A stretch of DNA of 64,000 nt from Candidatus Izimoplasma sp. ZiA1 (GCA_002285055.1 NQYJ01000007.1:44977-108976); one strand, 5' to 3'; counted from the stretch's first letter, positions 8,409 through 17,354 are shown. Notes: generated by a model not told the origin, from the letters alone. Numbers and translations are program-made.

Positions 8409-9257
8409 ATGGAAAAATACGGAATAGTAATAGATAGCACAGTATATTTATCAAAAGAAGTAGTTGAAAAAATTGAGGCAGAAGTCGTATCTTTAAATGT
8501 TGTATCAGGTACAGACTCATATAAAGAAACAGAAGTTAGTAATGAGTTTATATTTGATTTGCAAGATAAAGGACATCAATTAATGACTAGTCAACCAGCA
8601 CCAGGTGAGTTCTTAGAAACTTATGAGGGAATGTTAGCCAAAGGATATGAAAAAATATTTGTAGTTACCCTATCAGCTAACATCAGTGGAACTTATCAAA
8701 GTGCAAACCTAGCAAAAAATATGTTAGAAGATCCTAAAAAAGTGCATATTTTTAACACAATGTTATGTGCTTTTGGTAATGAGATGATTACTGTTGAACT
8801 TGCAGATATGATAAAGAATGGTAATTCAGATAATGAAATTGAAGAAAGAATTACTAATTTAATCAAATCAAGTAATCAAATGTTTACAGTTGAAAATTTA
8901 TTTAGCTTAACTAAGGGTGGCAGACTGAGTAAAACTAAAGCAGCTATCGGAACAGTTTTACGTGTTAAACCAATTATTAGAGTTGTTGATGGTAAACTTA
9001 GTTTAGTTAATAGTGAACGTACATATAAAAAAGTGCATCAATATTTTATTGATAAGATAAGAGAAACAACAAAAGGGTTTAGTAAAATATCGTTCTATGT
9101 AACAAACACTAATTCTCTTGAAAGTGCAAAGGTTTTAGAGGAAGTTCTAAAAACTGAGTTTCCAAATTCGAAAATTATTTTTACAAGCGTATTAGGACCT
9201 GTATTCTCAATACATATAGGAAAAAAAGGGTATGGGTTAAGCTGGTTTGCAGAATAA
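8409..9257 (+). CDS. DegV family fatty-acid-binding protein (second of tandem pair)
   Basis: Same length (282 residues) and motif order as the preceding gene: VIDSTVYLS, MTSQPAPGEF, SGTYQSANLAK, TKGGRLSKTKAAIGTVLRVKPI and the C-terminal LGPVFSIHIGKKGYG. The two proteins are clearly tandem duplicates but differ throughout the pocket-lining regions, consistent with different acyl specificity. Separated from its partner by 10 bases and read from the same transcript, with GGAGTAG as ribosome site. A bidirectional terminator follows. Role by family: cytosolic carrier of fatty acid for an acyl kinase; which fatty acid cannot be told. Confidence 0.88.
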   Translation: MEKYGIVIDSTVYLSKEVVEKIEAEVVSLNVVSGTDSYKETEVSNEFIFDLQDKGHQLMTSQPAPGEFLETYEGMLAKGYEKIFVVTLSANISGTYQSANLAKNMLEDPKKVHIFNTMLCAFGNEMITVELADMIKNGNSDNEIEERITNLIKSSNQMFTVENLFSLTKGGRLSKTKAAIGTVLRVKPIIRVVDGKLSLVNSERTYKKVHQYFIDKIRETTKGFSKISFYVTNTNSLESAKVLEEVLKTEFPNSKIIFTSVLGPVFSIHIGKKGYGLSWFAE

Positions 9258-9262
9258 AAAAC

Positions 9263-9284
9263 AAGCACTTCCAATGAAGTGCTT
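9263..9284. terminator. Bidirectional terminator
   Basis: Perfect nine-base stem AAGCACTTC/GAAGTGCTT with loop CAAT, A-rich on the left and T-rich on the right. It lies between the converging DegV and DUF362 genes. Confidence 0.8.
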
Positions 9285-9285
9285 A

Positions 9286-10431
9286 TTATTTTAGCAATTT
9301 TAATCCATATATTATTTTACCAATTATTGGGGTTTTTACATCAATAACTTCATATGGACACATTTCTTGGCAACAATAACATCGTATACATTTTAAATAG
9401 TCATAAACAGGAACAGTGGTTTTGTCGTTATTCTTAAATGATATTGCCTTATCATCTAGAGGACAAGCCTTAACACATATTCCACATTTTTTACACTCAC
9501 TTTTTTTAATGTATGGACGTCTTATTACATATTTAGCTAACAATTTTACTTTTGTCATGTCTTCAGTTCTTAGAGGTGTTTTGACAATATCGAAGTTTAT
9601 GTTGATAAGGTCTTCAAGATTGTCACCTAACAACTCAATGTCATGATAACTACCTACACCCATTCTTTCTCCATATGTGATTAGTGGTAAAAGTTCAGGG
9701 TCTAGATTAATTAATTTCGCAAATACTGCATCCATTGCAACTGGATCAGTGCTGATTAAAATAACATTCATTTTCACTGGATTTCCATTGCGGGGACCAT
9801 TACCTTCCATCGCCATTATTCCATCCATAATGTGCAAATCAGGGATAATTAATTTATTTAAGTCAATTATCATTTCAGCAAAATTAAAGGCGTTTGTATA
9901 TTTTGCATGCATTGCTCCTTTGTTAAAACCAGTAACAACACCAAAAGTATTTTTAATAGCTCCAGTTGTTCTTTGAAGAGCGTGAGATTTCATTTTTGGT
10001 AGATTAATTATGGCATCACTTTTGATTACTCCAAGAGCAATATCAAATTCTTTATTTATTAAAGCATTTTGTAATGATATTTTTTTTGAGTTAACAAAAT
10101 CAGCCTCTTCAATATTTAGTCTTTGGGCTACACTTTTTAATCCACACTTTTCACTTACTTTTGTTGGGTTGCCAAAACCAGGACTATCACCATAATGAAA
10201 TTTATATTTATGATCAATTAGAATTTGACTTATCGCTTCAAATATAACTGGATGTGTAGTCGCTGCTTTTTCTGGAGCAGCTGCACTAACTAAGTTCGGT
10301 TTTAATAGCGTAAACTTTTCTAGAGGAATGATTGATTCTATTCCACCAAGTAAATTTAATCCTTCATTGATTTTATCTTTTACTTTTAATAAATTATATT
10401 CATCGCATTTTAAGACTACCACTTTGCTCAT
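9286..10431 (-). CDS. DUF362 protein with C-terminal 2[4Fe-4S] ferredoxin domain
   Basis: 381 residues. About residues 1-290 are a DUF362 domain (LKPNLVSAAAPEKAATTHP, NLPKMKSHALQRTTGAIKNTFG, STDPVAMDAVFAKL). The C-terminal part carries two ferredoxin clusters, CKKCGICVKACP near 310-321 and CIRCYCCQEMCP near 346-357. The family is widespread in anaerobes and its reaction is not established; the combination suggests a cytosolic iron-sulfur oxidoreductase or electron carrier. The ATG has a strong upstream AGGAGTGAT. Single-gene unit with an extended -10 promoter. No neighbouring gene gives a substrate clue. Confidence 0.8.
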   Translation of the reverse strand: MSKVVVLKCDEYNLLKVKDKINEGLNLLGGIESIIPLEKFTLLKPNLVSAAAPEKAATTHPVIFEAISQILIDHKYKFHYGDSPGFGNPTKVSEKCGLKSVAQRLNIEEADFVNSKKISLQNALINKEFDIALGVIKSDAIINLPKMKSHALQRTTGAIKNTFGVVTGFNKGAMHAKYTNAFNFAEMIIDLNKLIIPDLHIMDGIMAMEGNGPRNGNPVKMNVILISTDPVAMDAVFAKLINLDPELLPLITYGERMGVGSYHDIELLGDNLEDLININFDIVKTPLRTEDMTKVKLLAKYVIRRPYIKKSECKKCGICVKACPLDDKAISFKNNDKTTVPVYDYLKCIRCYCCQEMCPYEVIDVKTPIIGKIIYGLKLLK

Positions 10432-10453
10432 TTATATCACTCCTAATATACTA

Positions 10454-10462
10454 ATTATAACA
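10454..10462 (-). promoter_or_regulatory. Extended -10 promoter of the DUF362 gene
   Basis: On the minus strand this reads TGTTATAAT, a perfect extended -10, 23 bases before the ATG at 10431. TTGAAT at 10475-10480 is a possible weak -35. Confidence 0.6.
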
Positions 10463-10495
10463 AAATAATTTCTTATTCAATAATTAATATAAAAA

Positions 10496-10504
10496 TGTTA
10501 AAAT
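10496..10504 (+). promoter_or_regulatory. Extended -10 promoter of the uridine kinase-like gene
   Basis: TGTTAAAAT lies directly upstream of the AGGTGAT ribosome site of the gene at 10521, implying a very short leader. It is divergent from the DUF362 promoter 35 bases away. Confidence 0.55.
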
Positions 10505-10520
10505 GGATATAGGTGATTTT

Positions 10521-11084
10521 ATGGAACTTAATAAAAAGATTGATGATTTACTAAAAAGAAAAGACAAGATATTTATTGCTATAGAAGGCTCGTGTGGTTC
10601 TGGAAAAACTACTTTAGCAGAATATTTAAGTAAACACTATCCTGCAACTATTTTTAGAACCGATGATTATTTTTTACCATCAATCAGAAAAACAAAAGAA
10701 CGATTAGAAGAACCAGGAGGGAATATTGATTATGAACGAATGAAAACAGAAGTTTTTAATCATTTGAAAAAGGATGAAATAAGTGTAAGAAAATTTGATT
10801 GTAAAACCAATGTTTTAGAGGAATCTAGAATGGTACAATTACAAGCAGTAAACATTGTAGAAGGAGTGTATTCTGCGCACCCGTATTTTAAGTTTGAGTA
10901 TGATTTAATCATATTTATTGATATTGATAAGGAAAAGCAATTAAAACGCTTAGAAGCAAGAAATAAAGCGTTGTTGAGTAAGTTTGTTAATCAATGGATA
11001 CCACTTGAAAATAAATATTTTAAATATTTTAAAATTAGAAACAAAGCAAATATAATACTAACATTAGAAAGTAGTGATTTATAA
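10521..11084 (+). CDS. Uridine kinase-like P-loop kinase
   Basis: 187 residues with Walker A GSCGSGKTT near residues 22-30 and RTDDYFLP near 48-55, the latter resembling the nucleoside-binding DDFY segment of uridine kinases. VEGVYSAHPYFKFEYDLIIFI near 112-132 matches the Walker B strand and lid region of the same superfamily. Members phosphorylate uridine/cytidine or related small molecules; the exact substrate is uncertain because this short subfamily is poorly characterised. The frame runs up to an ATG at 10503, but the ATG at 10521 has AGGTGAT in place and is preferred. The stop overlaps the next ATG by one base, so it is coupled to the glycosyltransferase. Confidence 0.7.
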   Translation: MELNKKIDDLLKRKDKIFIAIEGSCGSGKTTLAEYLSKHYPATIFRTDDYFLPSIRKTKERLEEPGGNIDYERMKTEVFNHLKKDEISVRKFDCKTNVLEESRMVQLQAVNIVEGVYSAHPYFKFEYDLIIFIDIDKEKQLKRLEARNKALLSKFVNQWIPLENKYFKYFKIRNKANIILTLESSDL

Positions 11085-12238
11085 TGAGAATAGGTTTATT
11101 TTCTGATTCATACAGACCATCAATTAGTGGGGTTGTTATTTCAGTAGATACGTTAGCAAAAGAATTTATGAAGCAAGGTCATGAGGTTATTGTTATAACT
11201 AACGAACATGACTATGCTGAAGATGAAAAAAACGTTATTAGGTATAAGGGTGCAAGACTCCCAATGAAGGGTTTAAAAGAGTATAGAATTCATAAAGTAA
11301 CAAAAAGAAAAGTACATGAAATTGGAAAGTTGGAACTTGACATCATTCATTGTCATACTGAGTTTACAATTGGTAGACTAGGTAGAAAAGTGGCAAGAAT
11401 GTACAATATCCCTGTTGTTCATACTTACCATACAATGTATGAAGATTATATTCATTTTGTTACTAAATTATTTTATTATCCACTTCGTTGGATCGCAAAA
11501 AAATATAGTAAAAAATTTGCTTCTAGTGTTGATGAAGTAATATTTCCAACCGTTAAAGTTAAAGATAAGTTTGATGAGTATGGATTTAGAAAAATATCGC
11601 ATATTATTCCAACTGGTATTTATCTAGAAAGATTTAATATAGAAACTTATGATGATACAAAAATTTGTTCTTTTAAAGAAGAATATAGTATTGATGAGTC
11701 TAAGCTAAACTTATTATTCTTAGGAAGAATGTCACGTGAGAAAAGTGTTGATGTATTATTAAGAGAGTATAAAGAATTATCACTAAAACATGACGATGTA
11801 CATTTATTATTAGTAGGTGGTGGACCAGACTTAGAATATTTTAGAACACTAGCTACTAGTTTAGATTTAGATAATAGAGTTACGTTTACTGGCATGGTTA
11901 GTCCTGATGTGGTAGGGTGTTTTTATCATCTTGGTGATATCTTTGTTAACTTTAGTACAACTGAAACTCAGGGGTTAACATATATTGAAGCTTTAGCTGC
12001 AAATCTTCCAATTGTTGTAAAATATGATACAAATCTTGAAGGTGTAATTTTTGAAGGTGTTAACGGATTTAGTTTTATTGATGATAAAGAGTTTATCCCT
12101 TTAATTGAAAAACTTAAAGAAGATAAAGAATTAGTCTCTAAACTTTCGTTAAATGCAAGAGCGACAGCTGATGATTTTAGTGCTTTAAATTATGCAAATA
12201 AAGTTTTAAATATATATGATGAATTATTAAAAAAATAA
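11084..12238 (+). CDS. GT4 glycosyltransferase, diacylglycerol glucosyltransferase type
   Basis: 384 residues in the GT-B fold. The N-terminal lobe has GLFSDSYRPSISGVVIS and HCHTEFTIGRLGRK; the C-terminal lobe has FLGRMSREKSVDVLL near 209 and the E-x7-E motif in TETQGLTYIEALAANLP near 288. The start and HTEFTIG segment are typical of bacterial 1,2-diacylglycerol 3-glucosyltransferases, which make monoglucosyldiacylglycerol at the inner membrane face from UDP-glucose. That lipid is a main membrane component and a possible lipoteichoic acid anchor, which fits the LtaS-like gene next door. The start overlaps the preceding stop by one base. Acceptor assignment is inference; GT4 membership is clear. 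Confidence 0.8.
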   Translation: MRIGLFSDSYRPSISGVVISVDTLAKEFMKQGHEVIVITNEHDYAEDEKNVIRYKGARLPMKGLKEYRIHKVTKRKVHEIGKLELDIIHCHTEFTIGRLGRKVARMYNIPVVHTYHTMYEDYIHFVTKLFYYPLRWIAKKYSKKFASSVDEVIFPTVKVKDKFDEYGFRKISHIIPTGIYLERFNIETYDDTKICSFKEEYSIDESKLNLLFLGRMSREKSVDVLLREYKELSLKHDDVHLLLVGGGPDLEYFRTLATSLDLDNRVTFTGMVSPDVVGCFYHLGDIFVNFSTTETQGLTYIEALAANLPIVVKYDTNLEGVIFEGVNGFSFIDDKEFIPLIEKLKEDKELVSKLSLNARATADDFSALNYANKVLNIYDELLKK

Positions 12239-12265
12239 AGCAAAGTTCTTTTGAACTTTGCTTTT
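12237..12265. terminator. Bidirectional terminator
   Basis: AAAGCAAAGTTC-TTTT-GAACTTTGCTTT plus flanking A and T runs between the converging glycosyltransferase and LtaS-like genes. Confidence 0.85.
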
Positions 12266-12268
12266 CAT

Positions 12269-14245
12269 TTAATCGTCTTTTTTATTGAAATAATCGATGC
12301 TTAATATGTAATCATTAATAGTATACTCTTTTAGGTAACTATTATTTAATATCATTACTTCTTCTAAAGTAAAGCCTCCTGCTGTATTTATATCATAATC
12401 GTTTGTAGTTACACTAAATGAGAAATTCTCACTTACAAAACTTCTTTCTGCAAATCTAACAACATTTTCAGTGCCATCAAATGCATCTTGTCCCATAACT
12501 GTGTTATAAATACCTCGATAATCAGTGCCATCTTCATTGATTGTTGCTAAGTTAAACATATTAGCTATTGTTGGCATGATATCAATCGAAGACATATAGT
12601 TATCAATGTTTTGTTGTTCTAATAACGGGTTATAAATTAACATAGGCACATTATGAATGTCTGTTTGAGAATTATCATCTTTTACATCATCAATGTCCCA
12701 AATCGTTTCTTGATCAAGACCATAAGCATAATGATCACCATAAATCATAATAATAGTTTCGTCAGCTTTGTTGTTAACTAATAGTTGTTCTTGTAGGTAT
12801 TCAACTGCTTTATCTAGTTCAATTTGGGCAGCCATATAATACATGTAATCTGTAGGCCAGTCTAAATTATTTTCTTCTACATAGTCTTCAACAACTTGAA
12901 TATTTTTGGATGCTACTTCGTGTGTTGAACCATAATTTAAGTGACCGCTAACAGTCAATATATTCGCATAGAATTTTTCAGCTGTAATAAATTTTGGAAT
13001 TGCCTGATGCATAAGTTCTAAATCACTTTGCCATTCATGATCAAATAAAATACCTGTTGGTTCTTCTTGCATTCCGAGTTGAACTGAACCGTAATATTTA
13101 TCAAAGCCAAGTGGGCCTTTTTTTATTAGGTTTCCATACTCATCGTAAGTTCCATCATGGAATTGCTGACGAGGGTAGAAATAATCAGTGTAGTTATGGA
13201 ATGAATAAGTGTTATATCCTTGAGAGTTAAACATTTTAGCCATTGTATATGGGAACTCGTTATCAATATATTCTGACATACTTAAGGCAACACTTTTATT
13301 TGGGAAGAAACTTGTTTGTGATAAAAACTCTGTATCAGCTGTGTTACGATAATATAGTGGAGAATAATAGTTTTCAAAGTTCCAATAACTTTGAGCTATA
13401 TGATATAGTGTTGGAGTTAAAGTTTCATCTATTGCGTATGTATCAAAGCTTTCAGCAACTATAATTATTAAGTTTTTGTCTTCAAAGATCCCTGTGTAAT
13501 CATTATCGTTATGAATTTCACTAGATCTTTCTTCATAATAATCATCTATCATATCTATGATTTCTACCTCAGTTAGAGTATCAACTTTGAACATACTAAA
13601 CATATCTCGTTGTGTGTAAGTAAACAATCCAAATTTGTATATCGCTGAATCACTACTATAGAGATTTATATATAAGTCTCTATCTGTAAAAAATTCTTGA
13701 TTATCAGTTCCATCAATAGGGCTTTTTGCACTTATAGATAAAACACCAGTAAAGTAAATCCCTAAACTAATCATAATAACAAATAAAGGTTGTTTGATTT
13801 GGAAATACTGAATATCATAATCTTGATGTTTTATATTTCTCATATATAAAGATAAAACAAGTAGAGGGAAGAAATATTGAACATGTTCTACTCGAATATT
13901 TTTAACAAAGTCATTAAAAAATGCAAGGGCCTTAAAAAAATCACTAGCTATTGAAAATGAATAGTATCCACTAACAATATCGTGATACATTTCTTGATTA
14001 AAGTAAACTACTGTTAATAATCCAGTAGAAATAAGCAATAAGGCTTTTACAGTCTTTGGAGTAAAGAACATTAAAATAAACATTGCTAGTAATGAGTAAG
14101 CTAAAGAAAATAGCAATATTCTTATAAGATTAATATCAAGTACTAAGACAAACATCCTAGTTCTAAAGACTAGTTCTAAGTAAATAAATGTTAGAAAAAT
14201 GAATAAAAACACTTTTCCAATTGTAAATAATTTATGTTTAAACAT
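12269..14245 (-). CDS. LtaS-like phosphoglycerol transferase (sulfatase fold)
   Basis: 658 residues. Five hydrophobic segments fill about residues 5-170, followed by an extracellular sulfatase-fold domain. Manganese and nucleophile positions of lipoteichoic acid synthase are recognisable: VAESFDTYA near 263, the nucleophilic Thr in RNTADTEF near 300, and YGDHYAYG near 500. Such enzymes polymerise glycerol phosphate from phosphatidylglycerol onto a glycolipid anchor outside the membrane. The convergent neighbour is a glycolipid glucosyltransferase, which would supply an anchor. Whether the product is true lipoteichoic acid or a simpler phosphoglycerol-modified glycolipid is open, since the presence of a wall is unknown. 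The ATG at 14245 has AAGGTCG upstream. Confidence 0.85.
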   Translation of the reverse strand: MFKHKLFTIGKVFLFIFLTFIYLELVFRTRMFVLVLDINLIRILLFSLAYSLLAMFILMFFTPKTVKALLLISTGLLTVVYFNQEMYHDIVSGYYSFSIASDFFKALAFFNDFVKNIRVEHVQYFFPLLVLSLYMRNIKHQDYDIQYFQIKQPLFVIMISLGIYFTGVLSISAKSPIDGTDNQEFFTDRDLYINLYSSDSAIYKFGLFTYTQRDMFSMFKVDTLTEVEIIDMIDDYYEERSSEIHNDNDYTGIFEDKNLIIIVAESFDTYAIDETLTPTLYHIAQSYWNFENYYSPLYYRNTADTEFLSQTSFFPNKSVALSMSEYIDNEFPYTMAKMFNSQGYNTYSFHNYTDYFYPRQQFHDGTYDEYGNLIKKGPLGFDKYYGSVQLGMQEEPTGILFDHEWQSDLELMHQAIPKFITAEKFYANILTVSGHLNYGSTHEVASKNIQVVEDYVEENNLDWPTDYMYYMAAQIELDKAVEYLQEQLLVNNKADETIIMIYGDHYAYGLDQETIWDIDDVKDDNSQTDIHNVPMLIYNPLLEQQNIDNYMSSIDIMPTIANMFNLATINEDGTDYRGIYNTVMGQDAFDGTENVVRFAERSFVSENFSFSVTTNDYDINTAGGFTLEEVMILNNSYLKEYTINDYILSIDYFNKKDD

Positions 14246-14340
14246 ATAACCACGACCTTCTCAATTTATTATACAAAACTTAAGCTAAAAATAAAACCAC
14301 AATACAAAAAAAATATGAAATTGTTTTGTAAATAATTTGC

Positions 14341-14369
14341 TTGACAAAAGGCTTGTAAAAGAATAAAAT
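14341..14369 (+). promoter_or_regulatory. Promoter of the tRNA cluster
   Basis: TTGACA, 17-base spacer, TAAAAT. The predicted start falls about 18 bases before tRNA-His; consensus elements fit a strong stable-RNA promoter. Confidence 0.8.
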
Positions 14370-14393
14370 GTTAATAGTCTTAAATTTTAAGAT

Positions 14394-14470
14394 GGCGATT
14401 GTGGCGAAGTGGTTAACGCACCGGATTGTGGCTCCGGCATTCGTGAGTTCGATTCTCATCAGTCGCCCCA
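14394..14470 (+). tRNA. tRNA-His (GTG)
   Basis: 77 bases with the extra 5' G (G-1) that pairs with C73, as required for histidine tRNA. Anticodon GTG sits in the loop of CCGGATTGTGGCTCCGG, the T arm reads GTGAGTTCGATTCTCAT, and CCA is encoded. It is the first of three tRNAs on one transcript. Confidence 0.96.
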
Positions 14471-14476
14471 TAATAA

Positions 14477-14551
14477 TGGGCTGTGGCCAAGTGGTTAAGG
14501 CACCGGACTTTGACTCCGGGATCGATGGTTCGACTCCATCCAGCCCAGCCA
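14477..14551 (+). tRNA. tRNA-Gln (TTG)
   Basis: 75 bases. Acceptor TGGGCTG pairs with CAGCCCA, discriminator G, encoded CCA. Anticodon TTG is in CCGGACTTTGACTCCGG. Starts six bases after tRNA-His. Confidence 0.96.
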
Positions 14552-14569
14552 TATTTATGTGTTTTATTT

Positions 14570-14653
14570 GCGGGTGTGGCGGAATTGGTAGACGCGCTAG
14601 ATTTAGGCTCTAGTTCTTATGGAGTGCAGGTTCAACTCCTGTCACCCGCACCA
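14570..14653 (+). tRNA. tRNA-Leu (TAG)
   Basis: 84 bases with the long variable arm of class II tRNAs. Acceptor GCGGGTG pairs with CACCCGC, discriminator A, encoded CCA. Anticodon TAG is within CTAGATTTAGGCTCTAG, so it reads CUA and related codons. Confidence 0.95.
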
Positions 14654-14666
14654 TACTAAAAAAATT

Positions 14667-14693
14667 AGGTTGCGTACGCAACCTTTTCTTTTT
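14667..14693 (+). terminator. Terminator of the tRNA cluster
   Basis: Perfect palindrome AGGTTGCGTACGCAACCT followed by TTTCTTTTT, 13 bases after the tRNA-Leu CCA. Confidence 0.85.
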
Positions 14694-14720
14694 GCTTATA
14701 ATTGGATTGTATAATATAAT
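14692..14720 (+). promoter_or_regulatory. Promoter of the GGDEF/EAL-like gene
   Basis: TTGCTT at 14692, 17-base spacer, TATAAT at 14715-14720. A second overlapping TATAAT is at 14710. The -35 lies in the T tract of the tRNA terminator. Confidence 0.6.
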
Positions 14721-14760
14721 GATATGTATACAAATAATAAGATAAAAAAGAGGTGAGGAT

Positions 14761-16056
14761 ATGCAAAAAAATTACAATTTAGAAGAGATGGCTTTTTATG
14801 ATCATTTAACTAAATTAAAAAATCTTAATAGTCTTTACAAAGATTGTGAAGGTAAGTCGTTAGATAATACCCATTTTATCTATGTTGATTTAGAAGGATT
14901 TAAAAAAATTAATGAAATTTTTGGATATGATGCTGGTAATGATATATTAGTTGAGGTTTCTCAAAAGTTAGTTGATTATTGTGGAAAATCAGAAGTTTAT
15001 CGAATTGGTGGAGATGAGTTTATCTTACTTACAGATAGTCACATTAAATGTGAGCCAAGTGAACTTGCAAAAATATTTGAGTCACCTGTAAAACTTGATA
15101 ATATGCAATTTATGATAAAGGGAAAAATTAGTGTTTTAGATCATGATGATTTTCCAAAAAATGATTTGAAAGACGTTCTTAAGTTTTTAGATTTTTCAAT
15201 TACTGATGCTAAAAAAAATAACCTTGGAAATTTAATTTATGCAACAGCAGATTTGAAAGACAAGTACAATGAAAAAAGAGAAATTGAAAAACATTTCTTT
15301 GAAGCGATTCAGGCTGATGAATTTTATCCAAAATTCACTCCTTTTGTGGATACTTTTACAGATGAGTTAGTTGGCTTCGAAACAGTATCAAGATGGAACT
15401 TTTATGGTGAAACATTAAGACCTAATATGTTTTTACCAATTGCTATTTTCACTGGACTTATTTATGATATAGAATGTAAAATGTTTAGAGAAACAGTTAA
15501 GTTTATTAGTGAAATTAAAGGAAACAAACATTGGAAACACGCAAAAGGATTTAAGGGGGCTGTAAACTTTACATGCCAGACTTTAAATCGTTTGGATATT
15601 AGTGATTTGGTTAAGGTTTTAAAAGAGTATGATGTACAACCATCTGAAGTTATTATTGAAATGAGTGAAAAGTCAATAAGCAATGATTGTGCTGTTGATA
15701 GGTTTAATGAGTTAAGAAAAGCTGGATTCTATATTATCCTTGATGAGTTTACTACTGAAAATTCATCAATCTGTTTTTTAGCTGATTCTGGAGTCAACGC
15801 AATAAAACTTGATGAGTCATTACTGAAGAAAATGGACGAGAATCAAGAGTTTAAAAGGATGCACAGTGTTTATAAATTTATGACTGAACTAGCTCAAAAA
15901 ATTGATGTTAGAGTTATTGCTGATGGTATATTAAATAAAAAACATATAAAGGTTGTTAAGGAGTTAGGAATTAATATTGGAATTGGACATTATTATTCAA
16001 GACCAATAATAAAAGATGAGTTCATCGAAAAATTCTTTGAAAAGAAAGGTAAATAA
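14761..16056 (+). CDS. GGDEF protein with partly degenerate EAL domain
   Basis: 431 residues, soluble, with no sensory domain. The GGDEF part (about 1-165) has an intact RIGGDEF near residue 82 but no RxxD inhibitory site. The EAL part (about 175-431) keeps the first Glu (GFETVSRW in place of EALLRW), the Asn (VNFTCQTLN), EMSE and the Lys (IKLDESLL). The DDFGTGYSS loop is changed to DEFTTENSS, AEGVE to ADGIL, and the final QGYYFSKP to GIGHYYSRP, so hydrolysis of c-di-GMP is doubtful. It may act as a cyclase with a c-di-GMP- or protein-binding EAL module. GAGGTGAGG gives a strong ribosome site. The antiporter gene starts 2 bases after the stop. Confidence 0.85.
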   Translation: MQKNYNLEEMAFYDHLTKLKNLNSLYKDCEGKSLDNTHFIYVDLEGFKKINEIFGYDAGNDILVEVSQKLVDYCGKSEVYRIGGDEFILLTDSHIKCEPSELAKIFESPVKLDNMQFMIKGKISVLDHDDFPKNDLKDVLKFLDFSITDAKKNNLGNLIYATADLKDKYNEKREIEKHFFEAIQADEFYPKFTPFVDTFTDELVGFETVSRWNFYGETLRPNMFLPIAIFTGLIYDIECKMFRETVKFISEIKGNKHWKHAKGFKGAVNFTCQTLNRLDISDLVKVLKEYDVQPSEVIIEMSEKSISNDCAVDRFNELRKAGFYIILDEFTTENSSICFLADSGVNAIKLDESLLKKMDENQEFKRMHSVYKFMTELAQKIDVRVIADGILNKKHIKVVKELGINIGIGHYYSRPIIKDEFIEKFFEKKGK

Positions 16057-16058
16057 AA

Positions 16059-17354
16059 ATGACATTTTTTAGCTTATTAAGTGCCGCAGGGGGAACAGAT
16101 TTATCTTTTATGGAGAGATTTTCTGAGAATGTAACAGCTAATTTAGCAGTATTGCTAATTTTAGGTTTATTAGGGGGAAAGATTGTACACAAAATGGGAT
16201 TACCTAAAGTTACAGGGTATATTATTGCCGGAGTGATTATGGGTCCTAGTGTGTTAAACGTTATAAATGAACATATGGTAGAAGACTTTACAATTATCCG
16301 CGAAGTCGCTATTGGATTTATAGGGTATACAATTGGTTTAGAATTAAGATTTAAGAAGATGAAAGAGACAGGGAAAATGGTTTCAATCATCACTTTAACA
16401 CAAGCAATATTTACAGCTGTATTTGTTTGTCTAGCTACTGCGTTTGTAGTAACAGAACATAACTGGACATATGGTTTAATTTTTGGTGCTATTGCAACAG
16501 CAACTGCACCAGCACCAATTATAGCTGTAGTAAAAGGATATCGTACTAAAGGTCCTGTTACCGATACATTGCTTCCTTTAGTTGCTTTAGATGACGCTAT
16601 TGGGATAGTGCTATTCTCAATATTATTGTCATTTGGTGTAAGTTTACTAGGAATTGAAGGACAACATGTTACTTTTTGGACAATGATGAGTGTACCTTTA
16701 AAAGAAATTGGTTATAGTATTTTCTTTGGTGGTGTGATAGGAATTGTTTTATCGAGAGTATTAATTGCACTTAACCGTGACGAAGATAATATGTTAATGA
16801 TGGTTATCATTGCCTTTGTTTTACTGGGAATCGGTGTTGGACATTTAGTTCATGCATCTCCAATTTTATTACCTTTAGTTATTGGGACTGTGTTAACTAA
16901 TTCTGTTAATGAGAAATATGAACACAGATTTACCAAGACAACAGATTTATTTACTGCCCCAATATTTTTAGCGTTTTTCACTATTGCTGGAGCAGAACTT
17001 GATTTGGCTATCATTCCAACAGTAGGTTTAGTTGGAATTGCATATATACTCGTTAGAGTTGTTGGTAAAGTTTCTGGGTCATATGTTAGTGCAAAAGCAG
17101 TTAAGGCACCACCAACTGTCGTAAAGTATTTAGGATGGACTTTAATACCACAAGCGGGAGTTGCCATAAATATGGCTATTACTACTGAATTAAGATTTGG
17201 TGGGTTACCTGGATATGAGACGATTGGATCAACGATAATGACTGTAGTTTTGGCCGCCACGTTAGTATACGAAGTGTTCGGTTTGATTATTGTTAAAATT
17301 GCCCTTACAAAAGCTGGCGAAATTCATGCTGGTGAAAAGAGCTGGGATATGTAA
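16059..17354 (+). CDS. CPA2 family cation:proton antiporter (first copy)
   Basis: 431 residues with about 12 membrane segments of the Na+/H+ exchanger (CPA2, KefB-like) fold. Visible family motifs are GLPKVTGYIIAGVIMGP, GYTIGLELRF, GAIATATAPAPIIAV and PLVALDDAIGIVLF, the last containing the paired aspartates of the ion site. There is no C-terminal RCK or TrkA-N domain, so it lacks the cytosolic gating part of KefB/KefC. It is read directly behind the GGDEF/EAL-like gene with a 2-base gap, raising the possibility that ion flux and c-di-GMP signalling are linked. The transported ion (Na+ or K+) cannot be told. Confidence 0.85.
   Translation: MTFFSLLSAAGGTDLSFMERFSENVTANLAVLLILGLLGGKIVHKMGLPKVTGYIIAGVIMGPSVLNVINEHMVEDFTIIREVAIGFIGYTIGLELRFKKMKETGKMVSIITLTQAIFTAVFVCLATAFVVTEHNWTYGLIFGAIATATAPAPIIAVVKGYRTKGPVTDTLLPLVALDDAIGIVLFSILLSFGVSLLGIEGQHVTFWTMMSVPLKEIGYSIFFGGVIGIVLSRVLIALNRDEDNMLMMVIIAFVLLGIGVGHLVHASPILLPLVIGTVLTNSVNEKYEHRFTKTTDLFTAPIFLAFFTIAGAELDLAIIPTVGLVGIAYILVRVVGKVSGSYVSAKAVKAPPTVVKYLGWTLIPQAGVAINMAITTELRFGGLPGYETIGSTIMTVVLAATLVYEVFGLIIVKIALTKAGEIHAGEKSWDM

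Noticed and set aside
14280..14613. Open frames on both strands over the tRNA cluster
   Set aside because: They are read through tRNA-His, tRNA-Gln and tRNA-Leu sequence and have no ribosome site; the tRNAs explain the region.
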